Assembly (NCBI RefSeq): GCF_027924665.1
Contig: NZ_AP027043.1
Coordinates: 2,170,001 to 2,234,000 of the forward strand
Direction: 5' to 3'
Source: Flavobacterium sp. GSB-24
Lineage (GTDB): Bacteria > Bacteroidota > Bacteroidia > Flavobacteriales > Flavobacteriaceae
DNA length: 64,000 nucleotides
Shown: positions 35,384 to 45,926 of the stretch, piece by piece
How positions within the stretch are numbered: position 1 is the stretch's first letter
How the letters are laid out: each line of letters opens with the position of its first letter
Notes under the pieces: model-generated
What the model was told of the DNA's origin: nothing
Databases searched by the model: none
What the model saw: the letters and a program-made list of their open reading frames with translations, nothing else
Translations under genes and position numbers: made by a program

Positions 35384-38300
35384 ATGAAATTTATTTATCA
35401 ACCTATAATTTATCGGCCTATTTTGGGCGGTAAAATAGTAAGGAACCCTTTTTCAGGGCTTTTAGAAAAGATAGTTTTAATACTATTTCTGTTTTTATCT
35501 TTTCAAAATTTGAATGCGCAAAATTCTGGCACAATTAATCTGAATTTCAAAAGCAAACCCTTACCTGCAGTACTAAAATCGATAAAAAACCAGTCCGGCT
35601 ATGTTTTTGTCGCCGGCGATGTCGATTTAAATAAATACTATGTTACAGTGCAGCTGAAAAATGCTACAATCGAGCAGGCCTTAGAGGCCGTTATGGGAGG
35701 ACAGGGACTTGACTATAAGATAGTGAATAAGACCGTGGTTATCACAAAAGCGCCCGATAAAAATACCAGAATCGAAACTAATTCTAAAGTGATCCCAACT
35801 TTGACCGGGCAGGTTTTAAGGCCGGATGGTTCTGCATTCCAGGGTGCAACAGCCGCAATTAAAGATACTTATACGGGAGTTGTGACAGACGAAAATGGTT
35901 TTTTTGTTCTAAATGATGTGCCCGCAACAGCTAAAATTGTGATTTCATTTATGGGGTTTACCGATAAGGAGATTGCTGTGGCTGGCAGGTCGGATCTTCC
36001 CATTACACGATTAGAGGAAAAAGTAAGCGCACTGGATGAGGTTAAAGTACTGGCTTATGGGATTACCACCAGTAATCGTTACGCTACAGGATCTTCTGTA
36101 AAAATTACCAGTAAAGATATTGAAAAGCAGCCTGTGGGGAATGTGATGCAGGCACTACAGGGAAGAGTGGCAGGTTTGGTAATTAATCAGACCAGCGGAT
36201 TACATGGAGCTGACATCAATGTGGAGATTCGAGGACAAAATTCTATGGATGCAGGTGGTGTTAATACCAATACGCTCAAGAATGTACCTTTGTATATTGT
36301 AGACGGGATTGCTTATCCGGGTGCTGCTATCAACCAGCAATCTTCCAGTAAAGATGCCAATGGAAATTATTCTTATCTGTCGGGTCCAAATGGAAATGGA
36401 AGTCCATTATCGGCAATCAATCCAAAGGACATTGAAAGTATTGAGATATTGAAAGATGCTAATGCCACTGCAATTTATGGTTCAAGAGGAGCTAATGGTG
36501 TTGTTTTAATTACAACTAAGAAAGGTAAAGTTGGAAAACCAACTATTTCGCTAGATTTCAATAGCGGAATCTCTATTGTAAATACCAAAATGGAAGCGCT
36601 TAATTTAAGTGATTACCTAGCGCTGCGAAGACAGGCATTTGCCAATGACAATAAAACGCCCAATACAAGTAACGCTCCTGATTTAACCCTGTGGAGCCAG
36701 ACCGAAGGACAAGATTTCAAAAAACTATTAATTGGAGATCCGGCTAAGACCTATTCTACCAATCTTTCAGTATCGGGAGGAAACAATGGATTCACCTTTA
36801 TGTTATCTGGAAATTACGGTCGAACAGGTTCTGTCTTTGATGACAACCGCTCCTCAAAGAACTATGGATATCATTTTAGCTCCAGTTATACAAGTCCAGA
36901 TGAGAAGTTTGTTGCCACGATCTCTTTAATGACCGGTGTTAGTGACAGTAATTTAGCGGGTGCTAATTATTATAGGAATGTATATTCATTACCGCCCAAT
37001 TTTCCATTATATAATCCCGATGGATCTTTGTATTGGTGGTCAAAAGGCATACCTAATATTGCAAATCCGTTGTCTAATCTTAATAATTCATACGAGAATA
37101 AAATTAATTCAAGTAATAGCAGTCTGAATTTGAGATATAATATTAATTCAAATTTAAATGTATCGGTCAATGGAGGATTTAACAGGTCCCAATCTACTCA
37201 GAGCTCTCAAAGTCCAAGTACAGCTGGAAATCCAAGTAACCCTTATTTTTCACCAAGCGCTACTTTTTCAGAATCTGTTAATCAAAATATTGTTGTTGAG
37301 CCGCAAATTAATTATAGCAAAACACTGGGCAAAACTTCAGTTAGTGCATTAGTTGGAGCTACTTATCAGCAGACAACAAATGAACAGCCATTTTATGTTA
37401 TCGCCTCGGGATTTCCTTCAGATTTATATTTGTCGAATCTTTCTATGGCTACAAATTATACTATTCGTAATGGAAATAATTCCTATAAGTACGCTTCTGT
37501 TTTTGCAAGTGTAAATTATATGTATAAAGAGCGTTATGTTATTAATGGAAATTTCAGACGTGATGGCTCGTCTAAGTTCGGATCCAATAATTTATACAGC
37601 AATTTTGGATCAGTGGGTGCAGCATGGATCTATACCAATGAAGAGTTCCTGGCTGACAGACCTCAGTGGTTTAGTTTTGGTAAACTTAGAAGTAGTTATG
37701 GGGTTGTGGGGAGTGACAATGTAGAGAATTACTCTTTCCTTTCTACCTATGTGAATAACTCATCGAGTATTTATTACTCTGGAATTAAAGGTGTAATTCC
37801 GGCAAGATTAGCAAATCCTGATTACCAATGGGAATTGTCAAAAAAGTTAGAAATAGCTGCAGATTTTGGTTTTTTCAAAGATCGTTTGCTTGTAAACTTT
37901 GCTTATTACAACAACAGGACGGGCAATCAGTTGTTAGATTTTCCTTTGCCGTCGCAGACGGGTTTCAACACTTATGTTGCCAACCTTAATGCCACAGTTG
38001 AAAATTCCGGAGTGGAAATAGTAGTAAGCAGTACTAATATAGAGACCAATAAATTCAAATGGTCTACTTCTGCCAACATTAGTTTTGTCAAAAATATACT
38101 GGTATCATTTCCCGGGCTGGATTCCTCCCCTTATGCGTATAATTACGTGGTGGGAAGACCAACGAGCGCTTTGAATCTTTTGCATTACACAGGAAATGAT
38201 GCAAACGGCAGACCTACATTTGAAGATGTAAATAAAGACGGAATTATTACTCCTGCCATAAAAACGGATACGGGTGTTGGAGATCAAATTTATAAAGGAA

Positions 38301-38785
38301 AATCAACTCCTGATTTCTATGGCGGACTTGCCAATACTCTTAAGTATGAGAATTTTCAACTGGACTTCTCTTTTACATTTACTGTTGGAGCCAAGAGTTT
38401 AGGGATTCTATCGGAGCTTAATACACCTCCGGGAAATCTTGCAAATACTCCAAAAGCTGTTATAGAAGCTATGAGAGACCTGGGACTTGAGAAATTGTAT
38501 ACCACTAATGCATTTTCAACCGATTATAACCTCCTTAGGAGTTCGGATGCCTTGCTGCAAAGTAATTCTTATGCCAGATTAACCAATGTGGCACTGTCTT
38601 ATAATTTCCCTGAAGAGTTAGCAAAACGCATGAAAATGTCCGGGATTCGTGCTTATGCACAAGGTCAAAATTTATTTTTAATAAGTCTTTCCGGAAAAAC
38701 GTATTCAGGTGTGGATCCGGAAACTGGCGTGACAGCAGTTCCACCGCTGATAGCTCTTGTTGCAGGACTGCAATTTTCATTTTAA
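35384..38785 (+). CDS. SusC-like TonB-dependent receptor with STN domain
   Basis: A 1133-residue outer-membrane receptor. A signal region (LEKIVLILFLFLSFQNLNAQ) is followed by an STN domain (INLNFKSKPLPAVLKSIKNQ, about residues 50-115), a carboxypeptidase-regulatory-like domain (~140-215), a TonB plug (NVMQALQGRVAGLVINQTSG, YGSRGANGVVLITTKKG) and the barrel. STN domains occur on receptors that signal through FecR/ECF pairs, and exactly such a pair is upstream. With the SusD gene 19 bases on, it forms an importer. The associated metalloproteases suggest a peptide or glycopeptide substrate, which is inference. Confidence 0.95.
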   Translation: MKFIYQPIIYRPILGGKIVRNPFSGLLEKIVLILFLFLSFQNLNAQNSGTINLNFKSKPLPAVLKSIKNQSGYVFVAGDVDLNKYYVTVQLKNATIEQALEAVMGGQGLDYKIVNKTVVITKAPDKNTRIETNSKVIPTLTGQVLRPDGSAFQGATAAIKDTYTGVVTDENGFFVLNDVPATAKIVISFMGFTDKEIAVAGRSDLPITRLEEKVSALDEVKVLAYGITTSNRYATGSSVKITSKDIEKQPVGNVMQALQGRVAGLVINQTSGLHGADINVEIRGQNSMDAGGVNTNTLKNVPLYIVDGIAYPGAAINQQSSSKDANGNYSYLSGPNGNGSPLSAINPKDIESIEILKDANATAIYGSRGANGVVLITTKKGKVGKPTISLDFNSGISIVNTKMEALNLSDYLALRRQAFANDNKTPNTSNAPDLTLWSQTEGQDFKKLLIGDPAKTYSTNLSVSGGNNGFTFMLSGNYGRTGSVFDDNRSSKNYGYHFSSSYTSPDEKFVATISLMTGVSDSNLAGANYYRNVYSLPPNFPLYNPDGSLYWWSKGIPNIANPLSNLNNSYENKINSSNSSLNLRYNINSNLNVSVNGGFNRSQSTQSSQSPSTAGNPSNPYFSPSATFSESVNQNIVVEPQINYSKTLGKTSVSALVGATYQQTTNEQPFYVIASGFPSDLYLSNLSMATNYTIRNGNNSYKYASVFASVNYMYKERYVINGNFRRDGSSKFGSNNLYSNFGSVGAAWIYTNEEFLADRPQWFSFGKLRSSYGVVGSDNVENYSFLSTYVNNSSSIYYSGIKGVIPARLANPDYQWELSKKLEIAADFGFFKDRLLVNFAYYNNRTGNQLLDFPLPSQTGFNTYVANLNATVENSGVEIVVSSTNIETNKFKWSTSANISFVKNILVSFPGLDSSPYAYNYVVGRPTSALNLLHYTGNDANGRPTFEDVNKDGIITPAIKTDTGVGDQIYKGKSTPDFYGGLANTLKYENFQLDFSFTFTVGAKSLGILSELNTPPGNLANTPKAVIEAMRDLGLEKLYTTNAFSTDYNLLRSSDALLQSNSYARLTNVALSYNFPEELAKRMKMSGIRAYAQGQNLFLISLSGKTYSGVDPETGVTAVPPLIALVAGLQFSF

Positions 38786-38804
38786 TCAATAAAATAACAC
38801 TAGT

Positions 38805-40223
38805 ATGAGAAATTATAATTTCATTTCATATAAGAACATATGTCTTTTCTCATTGCAACTCATGGCCGCTTTGCTGTCTGTAAGCTGCAATGATTTGGTG
38901 GAGATTGATCCTCCAAAAACAGAAGTACTCGATACTGATGTATTTAAAACTGATGCAAATGCAAATTCAGCCTTAGTAGGAATGTATAGCAGTATGATTA
39001 CCGATGCTAATATTCTGAATGTTGGTTTTGGAGCGAGCCTTTCTGCTGATGAGACCGATCCGGTAAATGCCAATGATTTTATGTATCTTAATTTCGGGAC
39101 CAACGATTTGACTTCTACAGATTTTGGCGCTGCAAACTACTGGGAGCGTATTTATAAAATAATCTACCAGACCAATAGTATTATTGATAACAGTACAAAA
39201 TCAACTGGGATGAGCCCTGCAGGAAAATCAAGTATTATCGCTGAGGCAAAATTTACCAGAGCGCTGAATTATTTTTATCTGGTCAATATGTTTGGTCCTG
39301 TGCCTCTGGCTGTAACTTCAGATGCAAAAGTTAATATGGCTTTGCCAAGAGCTTCCACCGCGGAAGTTTACGCACAGATTGTTTCTGATTTAACGGATGC
39401 CGAAACGAACCTTCCGAGTGATTACAGCAGTTATGGTGGAAAAAGGGACAGACCAAATAAAAGTGCAGCGAGCGCTTTACTGGCAAAAGTGTATTTGTAT
39501 ACTGGAGACTATGTAAATGCAGAAAAAAAAGCAACAGCAGTTATCAGCAATTCCGGCTTATATGAATTACTGCCAAAAGAGCAATTAAACAATGTTTTTT
39601 TGAAAGACAGCAGAGAAAATATTTTCGGCTTAAATACAGAGACAGAGACTGGACACTTTCTCAGTTATGAGGACTATTATTATCTGTATGGTTCTTTATA
39701 CAATAGTTCCGGACCGGTATATGTTTTGACTTCCTCTTTGGCCAACGCTTTTGAAGCTGGTGATCTCAGAAAAGCAGCATGGACAGGTACTTTTAATTTT
39801 GATGGCACAGACTATTATTACAGCAGTAAATATAAAAGCATTGATGGAACAGGTTCAGCTTTGGAATATTCGATAGTCCTGAGATTATCTGAAATATATC
39901 TTATAAGAGCAGAAGCTTGGGCAATGCAGAATAATATGGCAAATGCGAGAAATGATTTGAATGCCATTCGTAATAGAGCAGGACTCGCTGATAATGAATC
40001 TGCTTCACAATCAGGTGTTCTGGATGCCATAATACAGGAAAAGCGAATTGAATTGTTTCTCGAATATGGCAACAGATGGTTTGATTTAAAAAGAACAAAA
40101 CGTGTTGATGCTGTTATAGGGGCCCTTAAACCAACCTCGTGGCAATCTACCGATGCACTATATCCAATTCCTTTGGATCAGATTAAAAGAGCACCACAAT
40201 TAACACAGAATGACGGCTACTAA
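38805..40223 (+). CDS. SusD-like surface lipoprotein
   Basis: A 472-residue lipoprotein (lipobox around LLSVSC) of the RagB/SusD family: VEIDPPKT start of the mature part, TPR-like ARDLNAIRNRAGL equivalent (MANARNDLNAIRNRAGLAD), AIIQEKRIELFLEYGNRWFDLKR and the closing LYPIPLDQIKRAPQLTQNDGY. It caps the SusC barrel at the cell surface and binds substrate. Confidence 0.95.
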   Translation: MRNYNFISYKNICLFSLQLMAALLSVSCNDLVEIDPPKTEVLDTDVFKTDANANSALVGMYSSMITDANILNVGFGASLSADETDPVNANDFMYLNFGTNDLTSTDFGAANYWERIYKIIYQTNSIIDNSTKSTGMSPAGKSSIIAEAKFTRALNYFYLVNMFGPVPLAVTSDAKVNMALPRASTAEVYAQIVSDLTDAETNLPSDYSSYGGKRDRPNKSAASALLAKVYLYTGDYVNAEKKATAVISNSGLYELLPKEQLNNVFLKDSRENIFGLNTETETGHFLSYEDYYYLYGSLYNSSGPVYVLTSSLANAFEAGDLRKAAWTGTFNFDGTDYYYSSKYKSIDGTGSALEYSIVLRLSEIYLIRAEAWAMQNNMANARNDLNAIRNRAGLADNESASQSGVLDAIIQEKRIELFLEYGNRWFDLKRTKRVDAVIGALKPTSWQSTDALYPIPLDQIKRAPQLTQNDGY

Positions 40224-40557
40224 TAAAATTCAATTTTGAGTTTTATTATTCAGACTCTATTTAAAGGTTAAATAGAAATTATGACTAATTGAATAGAATC
40301 TTTAGGGATTCTATTCAACGGTCTACAGAAAAATTTTAAAAATAGGTAGAAAAGCAGCTCAAGAATGTGCTGGAGTATCTCTATGGTCTGAATATTGCCT
40401 TTTTTGAGAAGCATCACTTATATACTAACAGAATCTACTAAGCAGCAGCAATAACAGCTTAAAAATATCTTTTACAAGCAGCTTTAATAAACTTAAGAAT
40501 ACAGGATTGGATTGATTCTAAGTTTGATTAAAATCCATTTGCTACAAACAAATTATT
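40224..40557 (+). other. Gap with a 12-bp inverted repeat
   Basis: TTGAATAGAATC (40289-40300) pairs perfectly with 40307-40318 around a 6-base loop, but no T-run follows, so it is either an mRNA processing or stabilising stem between susD and the protease genes, or a weak terminator. Nothing else was recognised. Confidence 0.5.
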
Positions 40558-43143
40558 ATGAAAAATTTCAAAATTAGCCGGATCTTTCTGGTAACCTTAC
40601 TATGTATTGTAGGGATCAACAGCACTTTTTCACAGGCTGATAAAAAAAGTTCTAAAAAAGAAAAAGCAGGTAAAAATGCTATTAAAACCGACTCAATACC
40701 GGACCTCAATAAACCACAGCCTTACGATAAGGTTATTACTTCGGATGCCAAAGTCTTTAAAGGCGTGTTTACTGTTGCCAAAGTAAAAGATCGTTTTTAT
40801 TTTGAGATTCCAAATGAAGTCTTAGATCGTGATTTCCAGGTAACCAGCCGAATTGGTAAAGGACCGGCTGTATTTCAGAAGGTACCTGAAGGATTTGCCG
40901 GAAAGCTTTTAGAAAGCACGCAGATTCGTTTTACAAAGGCTCCGCATGATAAACTATTTGTAAAGCGTTTTGTGTACGATGAGGTTGCAACGGATAGTTC
41001 TGATAACGGACTATACAGAACCTTAAAATTAAATGACCTGCAGCCTGTTATGACGGCATTTGATATTAAAGCCTACGGAAAAAACTCAGTTGTTGTTGAT
41101 GTGACGGACTATATCAATAGCGATTTAGGAATTTTTACCGGTAAATTGAAAGATATATTTCAGGCAACTGCGTTTCAGGCAGACCGCTCTTATATCAGCA
41201 GTGTAGAAGCCCTGCCAACAAGTATTGAGGTATTCACAGTAAAGACTTACGAGGATAATCGTAAATCCTATCTGACCACTGAAATTAACACCTCTTTTTT
41301 ATTACTTCCCAAAGAAACAATGCGCATTCGTTATTCGGATGAAAGGATCGGATACAGCACCCTTTTGAGAACAGATTTGGACCAGGATCCCCAGAGAATT
41401 AAAAAAGTTGAAATTATAAACAGATGGCGTTTAGAACCTAAGCCTGAAGATTTGGAGCGTTATGCTAAGGGTGAATTGGTAGAGCCTCAAAAACCGATTG
41501 TTTTTTACATAAATCCTACAACACCAAAAAAATGGGTGCCTTATATAAAAAGAGCAGTAAGTGACTGGCAGCCAGCTTTTGAAAAAGCAGGTTTTAAAAA
41601 TGCAATCTATGCTAAAGAAGCGGCTATTAGTGATAGTATATGGAATGCGAAAAACGGAGGTTTCAGCACTATTAATTATGCTCCGAATATGGGAGATGAC
41701 ATATCACATAATGTGACCCTTGATCCAAGAAGCGGTGAGATACTGCAGGCAAATATTCAAATCAACCACAATGTATTATTTGCCTTATATCGTACTTATT
41801 TGGTACAGGCCGGAACTATTGATAAAAGAGCACAGAATAGTGAATATAGTGATGAATTGATGGGGGAATTACTTCGTGTAGAACTTACTTCTCATGTGGG
41901 GAATACATTGGGACTTTTAAAAAATGCAGGCGCTGCATCCACCATTGCGGTAGCAAAACTTAGAGACAAAGAGTGGACCTCCAAACATGGAATCAGCCCT
42001 TCGATCATGCAAAATACCTTGTTCAATTATGTGGCACAGCCTGAGGATAATATTACAGAAAATGGAATCTTAGGACGCATTGGTGATTATGATAAATGGG
42101 CTATTTTCTGGGGCTATAAAATTCATCCTAATCTGAAAAACTTAATAGAAGAACGTACTTATCTGCGTCAAATACTCACCGACAGCCTTAAGGTAAATCC
42201 TCAATTGTATTACGGGGTGCAGCCTAAAGATATTGATCCTGTTACAGATCCAAGGAATCAGCCCAACAGTTTAGGGGATAATACCATTGAAGCCAGTAAA
42301 CTGGGGATTAAAAACCTAAAATTAATATTGCCTAACCTTCCCAAATGGACTCTGAAGAAAGACGAATTATATGCTCCTACAGGAGGACAGCTTGGATATA
42401 GTTATGGTTTTCTTGTATCTCAATACCGTACTTACCTGGAAAATGTATCGAATATTTTTGGTACTTACTATTATAATCCTCATGATTCAGGATCAACTCA
42501 GAAGGTGTTTAGCTCCGTGTCTTTAAACCAACAGAAAGTAGCCATGTCTTTTTTAAATGCGGAAATATTTGACAAACAGGGACCTCAGTGGCTTATTCCT
42601 GAAAGTATCACCAGTTTAACGATTGATATTCCTTATAATAATGATATGTACAGCATCGGAGCAAATCTACTTGTACAGGTAATGCTTGATTTTAAAAAGC
42701 TTAAGAAAATAAACATTCTTGAAGAGCGTTTTGGAGCAGAAAACACCTATTCGTTAGTTTCCTATTTAAATGATCTTGACAAGGGAGTATGGTCTGAATT
42801 AAATACTTCGCAAAAAGTAAGCAGTTACCATATGGTTTTACAAAAGATGTATCTAAGTGCTATCAATGTAATTATTGACACTCCTCGCGATATCAACAGT
42901 ACAACAACTATAGCAATCAGCAGGGGACATCTTATTGATTTGAAGCAGAGAGTTGTTAATACTTTAAAGATTACCACAGACAAAAATTCAAAGAATCATT
43001 ATTTGGATATAATAGCAGAGATCAACAAACTTACAAATCCGAAAAGAGTAATTCCGGCACCGGTTTTACCTAATAATCCGGAGGCAAAGAAAGGTCTTCA
43101 GCAAGGGATAAATTACTGGGAAAAAGAGACTGTTGAATATTAA
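40558..43143 (+). CDS. Zinc-metalloprotease family protein with lost zinc site (probable pseudoenzyme)
   Basis: An 861-residue exported protein (signal peptide MKNFKISRIFLVTLLCIVGI). It has the layout of the Bacteroidota DUF5118-DUF5117-DUF4953 zinc-dependent metalloproteases and aligns throughout with its downstream neighbour. Where the neighbour has HEIGHTLGLAH, this protein has HVGNTLGLLK (residues 446-455, bases 41893-41922): the Glu is deleted, the second His is Asn and the third is Lys. The Met-turn SIMDY has become SIMQN. The frame is intact and the rest is well preserved, so it is probably a functional non-catalytic binder rather than a decaying gene. Confidence 0.9.
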   Translation: MKNFKISRIFLVTLLCIVGINSTFSQADKKSSKKEKAGKNAIKTDSIPDLNKPQPYDKVITSDAKVFKGVFTVAKVKDRFYFEIPNEVLDRDFQVTSRIGKGPAVFQKVPEGFAGKLLESTQIRFTKAPHDKLFVKRFVYDEVATDSSDNGLYRTLKLNDLQPVMTAFDIKAYGKNSVVVDVTDYINSDLGIFTGKLKDIFQATAFQADRSYISSVEALPTSIEVFTVKTYEDNRKSYLTTEINTSFLLLPKETMRIRYSDERIGYSTLLRTDLDQDPQRIKKVEIINRWRLEPKPEDLERYAKGELVEPQKPIVFYINPTTPKKWVPYIKRAVSDWQPAFEKAGFKNAIYAKEAAISDSIWNAKNGGFSTINYAPNMGDDISHNVTLDPRSGEILQANIQINHNVLFALYRTYLVQAGTIDKRAQNSEYSDELMGELLRVELTSHVGNTLGLLKNAGAASTIAVAKLRDKEWTSKHGISPSIMQNTLFNYVAQPEDNITENGILGRIGDYDKWAIFWGYKIHPNLKNLIEERTYLRQILTDSLKVNPQLYYGVQPKDIDPVTDPRNQPNSLGDNTIEASKLGIKNLKLILPNLPKWTLKKDELYAPTGGQLGYSYGFLVSQYRTYLENVSNIFGTYYYNPHDSGSTQKVFSSVSLNQQKVAMSFLNAEIFDKQGPQWLIPESITSLTIDIPYNNDMYSIGANLLVQVMLDFKKLKKINILEERFGAENTYSLVSYLNDLDKGVWSELNTSQKVSSYHMVLQKMYLSAINVIIDTPRDINSTTTIAISRGHLIDLKQRVVNTLKITTDKNSKNHYLDIIAEINKLTNPKRVIPAPVLPNNPEAKKGLQQGINYWEKETVEY

Positions 43144-43165
43144 GTTAATCTTGAAAAAAATTATT

Positions 43166-45604
43166 ATGTTACGCAAAAATATTTTATACGCGCTTTTAAT
43201 TCTACTGCCTTTTTACTTATCAGCGCAGGTAATTTCACCACCATCATCTTTGCCAAATTTACCAAATCTAGCAGTTGATCCGGTGCCTTTTGAGCAGCTC
43301 ATTACCTCTGAGGCAAAAAGCGCCATGGGGATGATAAATGTGTACACCGTAAAGGACCGTTATTATTTTGAAATCAAAGATTCGATTTTAGACCGACCTA
43401 TATTGGTATTGAATCGGATTGTACAATCTTCGGCAGCCGTAGACAAATCAAAAGAAGGTTATGCTGGTGAGGAAATGGGAGAAAACACCATAATGTTTCG
43501 TAAAGGAAATGGTAAAAAGATCTTTATGACTTCTTATATTACCAATGACCGCTCATTGGATTCTACTGAAAATGGACTAAAAAGAGAATTGGATCTCAAC
43601 AATACTCCCGGTATTTTAATGTCTTTCGACGCTAAGGCTTACGGGGCTAAAAAAAACTCGACCCTTATTGATGTAACAGATTTTCTATCGGGCAACAGTC
43701 GCATTATCTCAGGGGCTACATTTAACGAGAAAGGTTTTCAGTCTGATAAATCCTATGTGGATAAAATCCAGTCTTTTCCCATCAATACAGAAATTCAGGG
43801 ATACAAGACATATGGGATAGGGTCAAAAGACAGTACTATGACTGTTGTTTTAAATACGTCATTTTTGCTTTTGCCTAAAAAGGCAATGAGAGAACGTTAT
43901 AATGATCCGAGGGTGGGATATTTCACTCCCTTTAATTTCGACTATGATAAAAACCCGAAATTTGCTTCGATGGCGCTTAAAATTTCGCGCTGGAGATTAG
44001 AGCCAAAACCAGAGGATATAGAAAAATATAATCGAGGAGAGCTTGTCGAGCCAATAAAACCTATCATTTTTTATATTGATCCGGCGACACCTAAAAGATG
44101 GGTACCTTACCTCATTGCAGGTGTTAATGACTGGCAGGTTGCCTTTGAAAAAGCGGGTTTTAAAAATGCTATCAAGGCAATCGAAGTTCCGCAAGATGAT
44201 ACCAACTGGAATATGAATGATGCGCGTTACAGTGTCATTGTCTATAAACCTTCGCTGGATGCAAATGCAATGGGACCTTCTGTTATGGATGTTCGAAGCG
44301 GTGAGATTATTGCTTCGCATGTGAGCTGGTATCACAATGTAATGACCCTTTTGCATGATTGGTATCTTTTGCAGGCGGGTACCCTTGACAAAAATGCACA
44401 GCGGCAGGAATTCAGTGATGAACTTATGGGACAGCTAATCCGTTTTGTGTCCTCTCACGAAATCGGCCATACTTTAGGGCTCGCCCATAATTTCGGTTCT
44501 TCTTCAACAGTTCCGGTGGAAAAACTTCGTGATAAAAAATGGGTTGAAGAAAATGGACATACCCCTTCAATAATGGATTACGCCCGATTTAATTATGTGG
44601 CTCAACCTGAGGATAATATCTCTCAAAAAGGAATTTTCCCCAGAATAGGGGATTATGATAAATGGGCTATTGAGTGGGGTTATCGTGCTTATCCAGATAT
44701 TAAAGATAAAAGGGAAGAAACAAAAATGCTTTTTAATAAGATAACAGATACCTTAAAGGTTAACCCAAGATTATACTTTGGTTCACAGGAGATTTTTGGT
44801 ATAACGGATCCCCGTCGCCAGAATGAAGATTTAAGTGATAATGTCATGGTGGCTAATTCTTACGGGATTAAAAACCTTAAAAGGATACTTCCAAATCTGC
44901 CTGAATGGTCCAAAATGCCTACAGACCAGTTTGGTGAAAGATCAGGCAATGGTTTAAAAAGAAGCTATTCCGCATTACTTTCTCAACTTTCTCTTTACCA
45001 TTCGCATGTGGTCAATACAATAGGTAAAGGATATTCAACTTATACAGCAGTTGGCGATACTACAAAGGTCTTTACTGTTGTTCCTAAAAGTAAGCAGAGG
45101 GAAGCAATGGCTTATTTAAATAAGCAGGTTTTCCGTGAGGAACCAATCTGGCTGCAGCCTGATACGGTACTTGATCAGGTCTGGATGCCTACAAAGGGAA
45201 AATTAACGCAAAATATTGCCGGTAACATACTGCGTGATGTGTTAGACATGCAAAAAATGATGAATCTTGAAAGTGCGGCCTTACTGTATGGGGATAAAAC
45301 TTATACGCCACAGGATCTTTTTAAAGATTTGGATTATGGGATATGGCCGGAACTTTCAGCCGGAACTGCTGTGAGCAGCTATCATATCGCTTTGCAGCAA
45401 CAATATATTTCCTCATTATTAATAGCCGTGACTACCCCGGCAGTGAATAATATTCCACTAAGCGGGGTTATCAGAGAACAATTAATGTCTTTAAAAAACA
45501 GAATAAAACTGGCTTTGCCAAAAATTAAAGATGCTGAAACAAAATACCATTACAATGATGTTCTGTTGCAAATCGCTTCGGTGGAAGGGGAAAGCCTTAA
45601 TTAA
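43166..45604 (+). CDS. Zinc-dependent metalloprotease (DUF5117/DUF4953 type)
   Basis: An 812-residue exported protein with signal peptide MLRKNILYALLILLPFYLSAQ. The ATG at 43166 is preferred over a TTG at 43133 that overlaps the preceding gene. The metzincin-like zinc motif HEIGHTLGLAHNF is intact (residues 431-441 for HExxHxxGxxH), with SIMDYARFNYVAQPED as Met-turn. It starts 22 bases after its inactive paralogue. Likely cleaves protein or peptide substrate in the periplasm or at the surface for the SusCD importer upstream. Confidence 0.93.
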   Translation: MLRKNILYALLILLPFYLSAQVISPPSSLPNLPNLAVDPVPFEQLITSEAKSAMGMINVYTVKDRYYFEIKDSILDRPILVLNRIVQSSAAVDKSKEGYAGEEMGENTIMFRKGNGKKIFMTSYITNDRSLDSTENGLKRELDLNNTPGILMSFDAKAYGAKKNSTLIDVTDFLSGNSRIISGATFNEKGFQSDKSYVDKIQSFPINTEIQGYKTYGIGSKDSTMTVVLNTSFLLLPKKAMRERYNDPRVGYFTPFNFDYDKNPKFASMALKISRWRLEPKPEDIEKYNRGELVEPIKPIIFYIDPATPKRWVPYLIAGVNDWQVAFEKAGFKNAIKAIEVPQDDTNWNMNDARYSVIVYKPSLDANAMGPSVMDVRSGEIIASHVSWYHNVMTLLHDWYLLQAGTLDKNAQRQEFSDELMGQLIRFVSSHEIGHTLGLAHNFGSSSTVPVEKLRDKKWVEENGHTPSIMDYARFNYVAQPEDNISQKGIFPRIGDYDKWAIEWGYRAYPDIKDKREETKMLFNKITDTLKVNPRLYFGSQEIFGITDPRRQNEDLSDNVMVANSYGIKNLKRILPNLPEWSKMPTDQFGERSGNGLKRSYSALLSQLSLYHSHVVNTIGKGYSTYTAVGDTTKVFTVVPKSKQREAMAYLNKQVFREEPIWLQPDTVLDQVWMPTKGKLTQNIAGNILRDVLDMQKMMNLESAALLYGDKTYTPQDLFKDLDYGIWPELSAGTAVSSYHIALQQQYISSLLIAVTTPAVNNIPLSGVIREQLMSLKNRIKLALPKIKDAETKYHYNDVLLQIASVEGESLN

Positions 45605-45696
45605 GTTATTATGAAATCCGGATTTTTCATGGTTTTAAATTTTTTTGAATTAGTAAGTAAAAAAAGAAAAGACTTGTAGATAATAATGGAAATCCT

Positions 45697-45726
45697 AAAA
45701 GGGCTGTTCGTAAGGACAGCTCTTTT
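45697..45726 (+). terminator. Terminator of the protease operon
   Basis: AAAAGGGCTGT pairs with ACAGCTCTTTT (one G-T pair), then a T-run. It lies about 95 bases after the metalloprotease stop. The remaining gap 45605-45926 shows only the promoter box at 45879. Confidence 0.8.
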
Positions 45727-45878
45727 TAATTTTATGGAATCCGGTATGGATAAATACAAGAAATTATCACAATTTAAAAGTGAATACTCCTCTCAAATTT
45801 GCATCTAAATCCAGGTTTTTAGGTGAATTTACCGCCGTATTTAACATGTCCAGAGCAGCGGAATGACATTAAAATAAT

Positions 45879-45886
45879 TATATTTG
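45879..45886 (+). promoter_or_regulatory. -7 box (TATATTTG) of the 82-residue gene
   Basis: A perfect TAnnTTTG match 40 bases before the ATG at 45927. No clear TTG at -33 was found. Confidence 0.5.
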
Positions 45887-45926
45887 ATTACAAATTCAAT
45901 TTGTTATAACCAGCAGATCTTTTACA

